A stretch of 25,626 nucleotides of DNA, taken from contig LRSR01009083.1 in the NCBI GenBank assembly GCA_001579985.1, positions 1 to 25,626 of the forward strand. The letters run 5' to 3'. The stretch comes from Hypsibius dujardini. Lineage: Eukaryota; Tardigrada; Eutardigrada; Parachela; Hypsibiidae. The notes beneath the pieces were generated by a model. The model worked only from the letters and a program-made list of their open reading frames with translations, was not told the origin of the DNA and did not search any database. Within the stretch, counting starts at the first letter, position 1; each line of letters begins with the position of its first letter. The translations under genes were made by a program, and so were the position numbers. Shown piece by piece: positions 1 through 9,247 of the stretch.

Positions 1-286
1 TGAGGTACGCCACATCACTCTAAATCAATCAGCAAACGTCCCCAGAAAGCACGCAGAGAGAAAAAAAACTGTTTTACCAAAAAAACCTTATTGAGGTCTT
101 ACATAGTACGCAAGAAAATTATAAGCCGTATTTTTATATAAATTGAATAAGACCCGATGAAAACGTATGTTTTGGTATGGTCTGATAAATATTGTCGGAT
201 CTAATTGAAAACATAAACTATTATCTCCTTCATAAGCCGGTAAAAAATGCTTTGCAAAAAGACTCCCACTAGCCACAAATAATACG

Positions 287-605
287 CTCACACGCCCACA
301 CCCAAATCTATGCGCCCACTCGCCCACACCCAACTTCATGCGCCCACACGCCCACACCCAAACCCATGCACACTCACGCCCACCCCAAACCCATGCGCCC
401 TCACGCCCACATCCAAATCCATGCGCCCACTCGCTCACACCCAAATCCATGCGCCCACACGCCCACACCCAAACCCATGCACACTCACGCCCACCCCCAA
501 ACCCATGCGCCCTCACGCCCACACCCAAATGCATGCGCCCACTCGCCACACCCAACTTCATGCGCCCACACGCCCACACCCAAACCCTTGCGCCCACGCA
601 TGTTA
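287..605. repeat. 28-bp minisatellite with four-unit higher-order period
   Basis: About eleven copies of a 27–28 base C-rich unit, typically ATGCGCCCACACGCCCACAC followed by CCAAACCC. Unit starts can be read at 310, 338, 366, 393, 421, 449, 477, 505, 533 and 560. Unit variants recur in the order A-B-C-D-A-B-C-D-A-B, so the array was amplified as a ~111-base block. A short G-rich inverted echo of the unit (GTGGGC) follows at about 613–642. Open frames on both strands here are produced by the repeat and are not genes. Positions 1–286 hold nothing I recognise. Confidence 0.93.
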
Positions 606-820
606 ATTCTTTGAGTGGGCGCGCTAGAATGGGCGTGGGCTGAAGAAGTAGCTCCGCGACACACAGCTGTGTCACAGCAGGAAAATGTAAGGAATATTGG
701 TCTTACGTTTGTTCCTAGTTTGTAAGTTTCATGATTACTAGGGAGTCAAGCTATGGCCGTACAAAATTGCTGTATGTGTAAAGAGGATATATGAAGGAGG
801 TGGAGTATGAGATAAGGTCA

Positions 821-955
821 CTGGAATGGGCCACTTGAATTTCCCGTACTCTGGAATGGGCCACTTGACTTTCCCGTACCCCGGAATGGGCCACTTGACT
901 TTCCCGTAACCTGAAATGGGCCACTTGACTTTACCGTAACCTGAAATGGGCCACC
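821..955. repeat. 30-bp tandem repeat, about 4.5 copies
   Basis: Copies of CTGGAATGGGCCACTTGACT plus TTCCCGTACC start at 821, 851, 881, 911 and 941, with a few substitutions. The first 14 bases of the first copy (CTGGAATGGGCCAC) reappear as a perfect reverse complement at 1181–1194. This could mean that 821–1194 is a small foldback element, but no target-site duplication is visible. Between 606 and 820 nothing else stands out. Confidence 0.92.
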
Positions 956-1306
956 CTGGAATCACAACTTCCACGCAAGTTTTGGCTATCACTAAGGTTC
1001 TATGCGACAGAAAATAATTGATAACCTCTTAGAACGAGTACCAGATATGAAAAGTTGTGGGAACATGTTTAAAAAACGAGATAATTGGACAGTTGGAAAA
1101 AGCTCACTATAGAGGGCGCTGACTATGCAGTGACTTCTCTGTTTTCGATTAATTTGCGACAAAGCGCCCCCTGCCGCCCGGTGGCCCATTCCAGGGCCCT
1201 TCCCTCATACCTGGTCTTCATCGAAGATATCGGGGTCCGTGTCGGGTACGTAGGAGCTCCTCAGATCCAGCGACATGTTCTGATTAAATCACTTTGAAAA
1301 AATACG

Positions 1307-1433
1307 TTTTATCTGTACGACTAACATAATGGGATCATTTTATCTGTACGACTAACATAATGGGATCATTTTATCTGTACGACTAACATAATGGGATCAT
1401 TCTATCTGTACGACTAACATAATGGGATCATTC
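1307..1433. repeat. 31-bp tandem repeat, four copies
   Basis: Four nearly identical 31-base units, TTTTATCTGTACGACTAACA followed by TAATGGGATCA, start at 1307, 1338, 1369 and 1400. Near identity implies recent amplification. No coding potential. Confidence 0.93.
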
Positions 1434-1539
1434 GGTCGAAAGAAGCAGCTAAAATGAATGGGATAATTATATGGGAAATATTTACTCGTATCGAGACCCA
1501 TTGTCAAGGTGACATCTGCAGGTACAGTAAGCGACAGAA

Positions 1540-1590
1540 TTTAATCTAACGGAGGGTCCCGGAAGTGGGCAAAAGAGGCGGGGCAGGGGT
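1540..1590 (+). repeat. Dispersed GC-rich repeat, copy 1
   Basis: The stretch containing GTGGGCAAAAGAGGCGGGGC matches, with few differences, the last ~45 bases of the window (25580–25626). The match extends upstream through an ACAGTMARCGACA-like segment. Two copies about 24 kb apart flanking the two genes suggest an interspersed repeat of unknown family. CAATCAATCAATCAAC, a simple repeat, follows at about 1600. Confidence 0.6.
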
Positions 1591-1779
1591 TATTCTTGAA
1601 CAATCAATCAATCAACCACCGGAACTCCGCAGCAATCGGATCTAGTCCGATTTATAATTAACTTAAAAATCTTTTCATTTGCTTACAAAATTCTCATTTA
1701 TTTACAAAAATACAAGGTTATTTATTTAATTACACGAAATTACGTTGAGTCAAAAGGTCAGTTTTGAAACGTTTCAATG

Positions 1780-2124
1780 AGCGATTCAGTGTACAGGGAA
1801 ATTGTCAGGTTGCGTCAGTGCCGCCTCACCTGATTGGCTGCCGGTTACATCAGTCAGCTGTTTCCCAATCAACGCCCCCTTTAGAATCCGTAGAATCAGT
1901 TCACAGCATTTTCTCCTCATCATCAATAACAACAACCAAACTAGTGCACAGTACCTTATCGATTCCTGCTCCCCGATTTAAATTCATTTGATCTATTCAC
2001 GCATACCATGGATTAATTCCTGTAATTAACAATCTGCCCGACCCATTATGTGACTGGGGGAAAGCGCGTCTGCAAGCAGGGAAGAGGCCGTTGCCGCACT
2101 GCAAGTTCCACTGGAGCAGTTGGA
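1780..2124 (+). promoter_or_regulatory. Probable SZT2 promoter and 5' leader
   Basis: The region just upstream of the first SZT2 coding exon carries two CCAAT-type boxes: ATTGG at 1833–1837 (inverted) and CCAAT at 1864–1868. No TATA box is evident. Downstream are a very short upstream frame (ATG GAT TAA at 2008) and a minimal start-stop, ATGTGA, at 2048–2053. A stop in the SZT2 frame at 2023 bounds the coding frame, so no in-frame ATG precedes 2125. The transcription start cannot be placed from sequence. Confidence 0.35.
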
Positions 2125-3469
2125 ATGGCAGACCCAGGAAGCCACCACGACGGTTCTCCCCGCTCGAAGTACGACTCCAGCCCCGAAGCATCGGGCGGAG
2201 AGTTGAATTCCGGTAGGAAATTTAGTTTTATGTCAATTTCTAGTGAAAAGGATTTGTCACGATGGAGTAATTGTGTAGTGCGAGCGATGGACCGGGAGAC
2301 GTCGTCAGTGGAGCCCGAGGGACGACATCCTCGACTTACTTCGCTGCCGCAGCATGAAATCAGCCCCGAAGGATCGGACACGGAGATAGATTCCGGTATG
2401 AAATTCATTTTTCTATCCATCTAAAAGGAAAGGTTCGGTTTTAAGGGAATAATTGTGTAGTGCGAGCGATGGACCGGGGGACGTCGTCAGTGGAGCCCGA
2501 GGAGAGTCGTCTCGGAGTTGTTTCGCTCCCGCAGCATGACAATAACCCCGAAGGATCGGATCCAGAGACAAATTTTGGTAGGACATTCATTACGCCAGTT
2601 GTTTTCGGAGAAAAGGGATACTTTGAGGTTGATTGCCTTGAATTGCGAGCAGTGGGCCGGGAGGCGTCGTCAACTGAGCCAGACGCAGGACGTCCTCGGC
2701 GTTCATTGCTTTCGGAGGTTCAACTTGCTCCCGACGAGTCAAATCAAGGCCTGAGTTCAGGTGAAAAATTAAATTGAAAGTTGGATTTTGATAGAAAGGG
2801 CTTATTTGATGCTGATTTTGAAGTTGAGGGAACGAGGGAAGGAAGGAAATCGTTAGTGGAGCCCGACGGTCGGCATCTTCCCGATTCACCACCAATTGAC
2901 GTGGGCACTAGTCTCGAAGACTCAACCGCGGTTGCCATTTCTGGTAGGGAATTCATTTCTCTACCGGAATCTAGAAAGCATGTTTGTTTTGACGCAGATC
3001 TACTGGTGACGCAACCCGACAAACTGGATGCAGCAGAAGAATCTCGGGAAGGTCTCCCTCCTGTTTTCCAGCAGCCGAAACTCGATATCCGTCCCGAGTC
3101 TTTGGGCCCAACTGTGGCTCCTGGTAAGAAACTAAATTTAATCCTCGATTTGCAAATCAACACTGTTTTCGGGGTAGTTGCTGGTGTGAGACAAGTGGAG
3201 AAACGATCGGGGATTTTACGGCATCGTGAAGACGACGGCCGCCTCCGCGTCGCGTCCTTCTCGCGGAATGCCGACGTCAGCCCCGACGGCTCCGACCTGG
3301 ATCTAAATCCTGGTAGGCCATTCATTTCTGTCTTTCATACCGTAAATTGCGAATGTTTTTCGTAAAAGGGGAGCAAGCGACCGATCGGAAGCGGCTGGAA
3401 GTGCGACTGAGCGGCTCATCCGCTCCTTCCGTCGACGAAGACACCTTGCATTCCGACGAAGTTGATTCC
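2125..3469 (+). CDS. SZT2: SZT2 exons 1–8: tandemly duplicated exon array (N-terminal extension)
   Basis: Exons: 2125–2212, 2279–2395, 2461–2577, 2650–2760, 2824–2943, 2998–3123, 3178–3312, 3369–3469. Donor GTs lie at 2213, 2396, 2578, 2761, 2944, 3124, 3313 and 3470, a spacing of 180–189 bases except the last (157). Exons 2–7 are symmetric phase 1-1 with lengths divisible by three (117, 117, 111, 120, 126, 135). The unit is best seen in exons 2 and 3 (RAMDRxTSSVEPE … PQHxxxPEGSD). Later units drift but keep an ending like SPxGSDLDLNPG. Exon 8 leaves in phase 0 and joins directly to the conserved SZT2 start. The encoded ~305 residues are polar, rich in S, P, D, E and R, and probably disordered. 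I know of no function and no counterpart in human SZT2. Confidence 0.75.
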
Positions 3470-6400
3470 GTGAGTGGAAAAGGGATTGTGTGTCCGGAAA
3501 AGTAATTTGAACGGCAGTTTGTGCTAGGCCGAGGAGGCGGGACAGGTTTTTGTGATGATGGACGGGACGTTCCGCGTGTCGCGCAACACCCGCGCTCAGT
3601 GGTTTCTGCAGTATTTGAACAAGACGGTTGTTTGGAGTCCCGAAGTAAGCCTATTCTGTTTATGCAAATAATCATCTTGTAAGACATAGTGAGTTGGAAT
3701 ATTTCTTACAGGATAAAGTGGGATCTGATGACTTTTGCGAACCCCTGGAGATTATTTCGTGTATTCCGCGGAGACCTGCATTCCCGGCCGGTGATAGTAA
3801 GCTTGTCACTTGTCTCTGAGTCTTTAAGTGGGACGTTGGAGCGTAATCTGCGCGAGCTTTGGCATGTGTCAAAAGATTCATAATTTTGTATGGGGGATAC
3901 TGTGATTGATTGATGAGTTGATGAAAAGTAACATATGTGCTTGAATTAACGGTTGATTGATGAGTTGATGAAAAGTAACGTGATTGATTGATTAAACGGT
4001 TGATTGATGAGTTGATGAAACATAGCGCTAGTGTTTGACTGAACGGTTGATTGATGAGTTAAGGAAAAATAACGTGATTGAGTGACTGAACAGTTGATTG
4101 ATGAGTTGATGACAAATAACGCTAGTGTTTGACTGAACGGTTGATTGATGAGTTGATGAAAAATGACGCTATTTTTTACTAAAATTGATTGATTGGTTGA
4201 TTGATTGGCTAGTCAGCGCTCTGCCATATGGATCTTTTACCCTGCTGTGGTTCCGTTGATTGATGGGCAACAATTTGTATTTTAAATTCAGCACCGGCAC
4301 AGTTGATGAAGCGGTCCTATCGGATCACACAGAACACCGCCATGACGTTTCTATCCAAGAGCTACCGTCTTGTCTTCGCACTTGATCTGACTCCCTCCTT
4401 GTCCGCCGTGGTAATTAAATCATCCAATTTTTAAATTTCTTTTTTAAATTTTTGTAATTAATTTCATTTATGTTTTGCAATTTATTTATTTAGTATTTAT
4501 TTAATCGTTCTGATTGTTGTCTGATTTACAAGTCCCTGTTTTACCCTGTCGTTTGGTTCCAGTCCATGATCAACCGTAATATCGCCTTCGAAGAGCTATT
4601 CCGCGCCCTTCATGACTGCTTCACCGCAATCAGCCAACCGGTAATTCTTGCAACCGATGTCACGACCGAAGCGGTTCCTAACTGTGCTGTCCGGTAGGCA
4701 TTGATACCCGGGACCACGATCACCTTCGCGCCGAAAGTCTTCGTCACTGTCGTGGCGCACGCGCCGTTCCTCAGCGCCAAGTCCGCGCCTGTGATTGTCA
4801 AGGGATACAAACTCTCGCCGGAAACACTGAAGGGGCTGTTGGATATCGTCCACGCTGAACTGATCAACCTGGAGGACGACATGATTCCTCGATTGAATGT
4901 ACGGGATTGCGACGTGGAATTTTTTCATTCATCCATGGAGGGAATTTGGCATTATTGATTTTGCCATTTACTAGGCGGAAGTCAAGAAATATTCCATGCA
5001 AATTCCAACTGAGGCGACGCGAATGTCAAAGCCGTTCACCACGATGGACATGACACTGGCAAATATTTTACGGAAGGGATTGCTCAGCGCCCAGCTGCTT
5101 CCGGACAATTCATGTGGTCGTAAGTCAGGTGTCTGTCTGTCTGTCTGTCTGTCTATTTGACTGACTGACTGTCTGACTGACTGTCTGTCTGTCTTGCCTG
5201 TCTGTCTGTCTATTTGACTGTCGGTCTGTCTGACTGTCTTTCTGTCTGTCTGTCTGACTGACTGTCTGTTTGACTGTCTGCCTGCCTGCCTGCTTGCCTG
5301 AATGTCTGTTTGTTTGAAAAAAACCGTTCTTTCTTTACAGACATCATAGTGGTGACGGACGGGATCGTCGATTTTCCCGACGTCACCGTAATGGACTCTC
5401 TCCTCTCCCAACTGCGCACCCACACCATTTCCGTCTCGTTCATCCGGGTTGGCTACACCGCCGCTTCCAGCAACCCCATCGGCAGCGATTTTGGCTATCT
5501 CTGCAACACTGATCTGATGGAGTTCATCGCCAAGACTACGTCGGGTGCCTACGTGGAGCACAAGCAGTCGTCACTCGGGGTACGAGCCGCTGCTGCTGCA
5601 CCTCTCGTCGGCGTCGGCGTCCCCGGGGCTTTGGGTGGTTGTGGTGGTGTGAAATTCGTCGTGCTCGTGAGTTTGGTCCTCGCTTAACCCTCGCTTGCTT
5701 GCTTCTGGCTTCATTCGAACATGCTAACCAACGCTTTATGGAATCGCTTAAAATCATTCCGCTTGTGAGAGTACGCTCATTTAATTTGTTTATTCAGGGA
5801 GAATTGGATGGTACGGATGCCAGCATTTTCCAAAAGGCGTTCTTCACGTGGAACTTCCAGCAGGGCGTCGATGGAGTGACCGGCGACTTGGTGAATCGGC
5901 CGGATTCGCTTGCGTACGTGACAGACAGATGGGCAGGCACGCTGGCAAAAGCAGATAGATTGGCTGATAAACAGACAGAGGCTGACGACAGTTGGTCAGA
6001 GAGATAGACACACAGACAGGCAGACAGGCAGACAGACAGACAGGCAGACAGGCAGACAGGCAGACAGGCAGACAGACAGACAGACAGACAGGCAGGCAGA
6101 CAGGCAGGCAGACAGGCAGGCAGGCAGACAGACAGACAGACAGACAGACAGGCAGGCAGACAGACAGCCATACGGGCTAATCGGCAGTTAGATGGTCAGG
6201 TTCATCGATAAACGGGCATAAGCACTCGTCATATTTTGTATAGGTATGAGGCTCCGGGTGGCCGAATTATCCATCAACGTTACTCTCCACGTTCAACTCT
6301 GGATCTTTCTGTCGGCGCACTGCTGTCTATCAGACTTCGAGAAGGTTTCACCATCAAAAGTGTCGCCTTTTCTAAAGGTTGGGATTTACATCAGCCACCG

Positions 6401-6565
6401 TCCTTTCTCATCCAACTTAAAAATTGTGTTATTTTTACCATCAGGAAATTCCCATATCGATATGGTCCTAACGATGCCGTGGAAGCCGGAAATCAGCCTG
6501 GAGTACCGTATCGGCGCTGCTTGGCCTCCCACCGATGGGTCAGTCAGGCAATGCGTTTAGCTTGG

Positions 6566-6597
<32 letters not shown>

Positions 6598-6599
6598 GA

Positions 6600-6632
<33 letters not shown>

Positions 6633-8523
6633 GGCAGGTGAGCATTCAGGCAAGCACGCGGGTAAGCAGACAGATTAATGACAAACATTTGACGGTTTGA
6701 AACGGCATTTGTATTTGTATAGGACGCCGGTGACTGTAGAAATTCACGTAGAAGCGCCCTACGAATTTCTGTACGATCTCTCCTGCCCCGCCCCGAAAAA
6801 CGTGTACGGGAAATTCCGTCTAGCCACCCTGAAACAGTTCAAGCACACGGTGCAAAGGTTCGGAGTTTATCTATAGTCCATTCGCTAATACATTTGTGTC
6901 CTAACTGTGAAGTGCTTGCTGTAGCCTGGAGCAGACGGATATGTTCCTACTTCACTTTGAGCAATTTCGAGCTAGTGCGTTGCACTACACTTTGCCGGAT
7001 GTCATTCGCGACGGTCTGCCGGTTTTCTACTTTCCTCCTGACGACATGGAGAATCCAATTTACTCAACTGAGGACTTGGTGGAACACATGGAATTCGCAA
7101 ATTTCTGGAAACCACTTTGTGTGATGGATGTCAATTTGTGGCATAAGTGGCTCCATGCTCATCGTATTAGTGAGTCATATCTGTCTGACTGTGCTGTCCG
7201 TCTGTTTGTCTGTCTGTCTGCCTGTCTGTCTGTCTGTCTGTCTGTATGTCTGTATGTCTGTCTGTTTGTTTGCTTGTCTGTTTGTCTGTCTCTCTGTCTG
7301 TCTGTCTGCCTGCCTGTCTGTATATCTGTGTGTCTGTATATCTGTGTGTCTGTGTGTCTGTGTGTCTATTCGTCTGTCTGTCTGTCTTTCGGCTGTCTGT
7401 CCGTAGTTCTACATTACTCTCCAACGATCTTTATTTTCTTCTTCAGGCTTGCTACTGGAACATGACAGGCCGTTGTTGACGAACATTTTCAGTCCGAAAC
7501 GTGGTCCGACTGTTCGCTGCGATCACGCGCTCAACCAGCTGCACGACCTCCTGCGAACATGGAGCACCATCGTCCTAGTGGAACGTCATAGCTATGTCCG
7601 GTTCATCTTCGAGTAAGAGAGGCCATCAGACCGTTCGCACTCTTCTTGCACCGAGTAACCTCTTGGCGGGCCACATGATACTGATGTTTCATTTGGGTAT
7701 AGTGAACAGGAGAGCACGGAGATCCCTAAATCGTTCTTCATCATCCGACTGGCTGCGAAGCCGCCGTGCGTCGTTTTGCGGCTGGCCTTCCTCGGAGGTA
7801 CTTCTGGAAACTTTCGCCATAAGGTCGGTACAGTCAGAGCGACTTATTTTTACTGGATGTTTTCTGCCTTGTGGTTTATCTGTGGCGGTTTCACAGATCA
7901 TTTCTGAAATCGAGGACCAGCTGACTAAACTGGTGGTACATGTGAAGTCGGCTTTCAGTTCGGAGACCACTGGTAAGCCTGTCTGTCTCTCTGTCTGTAA
8001 GTCTGTCTGTTTATCTGTTTGTCTGGCTGTCTGTCTGTCTGTTTGTCTGCCTGCCTGCCTCCCTGCCTGTCTTTCTACCTGCCCGCCTGCCTGCCTTTAA
8101 GCCTCTCTTTTGCGTCTACCTTTTTCTCTGTTGATCTGCCAATTTGCGTATCTGTCTGTTTCTGTCGTTTTGCTTAACCTTGCTGCGCTGAACTTTGAGT
8201 CCCTTATGTTATTTCGTCTGATAATTTCTAGACGTGTTGTGCTGCTGGAGATTGGCAAAACCTGTGGAGAAGATGCTGATCCAATACAAGGACGTCCCCA
8301 GCGACATGTACAACGTCTCGCCGACCGCCCCGGCCCACCAGGACAAGTCCACCCAAACTCCATTTCCGGTGGCCAATCCTGGTGCTTTCCAAGCACTGAG
8401 CCGGTTCCTTCACTGTCGAAGATACGTTTGGCTCCCCTTCAAGGGATCCACACCAACCTTGTTCTTTGATGTGGTTGGACGTGTACTCACTGCCCTCGCC
8501 AAGTACGTCTCTCTCTCTCATAT

Positions 8524-8563
<40 letters not shown>

Positions 8564-9202
8564 CCTGTCTGTCTGCCTGTCTGTCTACCTGTCTGTCTGT
8601 CTATCTGTCGGTCTGTTTGTCTGTTCGCTTGTTTGTTTCATTTCATTCCCTTTGGTCGAAATTTTGAAATTTTAATCCAGGCTTCGATTACGAGAGGGAT
8701 TTCGTTTCGCTAGCACCTCTGGTGGCGTCTTCAACATGACCCTCGAGATTGAAATGAAGGTTTGTCTCGTTGCCTGTTAGAGCTATACATCTTTCTCACT
8801 AGCCTGTGTTTACTAATTTTTACTGATACTGTTGCTGATTAGGATATTCCTCCGAAAACAGTGAACGGGAGAGTCGTCACAGCTCGTCACGAGTCGGATA
8901 GCACCAAAAACGACTTTCCACCGTGTGTAGCGCAGTATATCATCTTTCCTCCTCGCAGCGTGCGCAATAGTGTCCGGTGAGAATCCTGTTGGAATCGTTT
9001 TTTGTGGATAAATACGATCTTACGGATTAGTTGTGTACTTCATTCAGGGACGGTGACGAGGATGTCGAATCGCGAGATCCGAAGTATTCGATAGCTGTGG
9101 AAGTGTGGCTGGAACCGCAGTATGGCTTGTCGGTTTCGCCGAAGTCTGCGCCCTATTTGAACGGCCAAGAATATAAGGGAATCCCAGACCGGGTATGGAT
9201 AC

Positions 9203-9247
<45 letters not shown>

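Noticed and set aside
287-605. CRISPR-like array
   Set aside because: Repeats are contiguous without unique spacers and the DNA is clearly eukaryotic.
310-643. Overlapping + and - strand open frames of 80–195 codons
   Set aside because: Produced by a stop-free C-rich minisatellite; the frames follow the repeat period and have no conserved domain.
2125-3469. A separate gene upstream of SZT2
   Set aside because: Phases of all eight exons agree and exon 8 joins exon 9 in phase 0 just before the conserved QVFVMM start; no independent stop or polyadenylation signal separates them. A separate product is still possible without transcript data.
7128-7479. Long S-V-C-L-rich or T-D-R-Q-rich open frames here and in many other introns
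   Set aside because: They are the stop-free translation of CTGT/CAGA repeats. They lie inside introns bounded by good splice sites and by exons matching SZT2.
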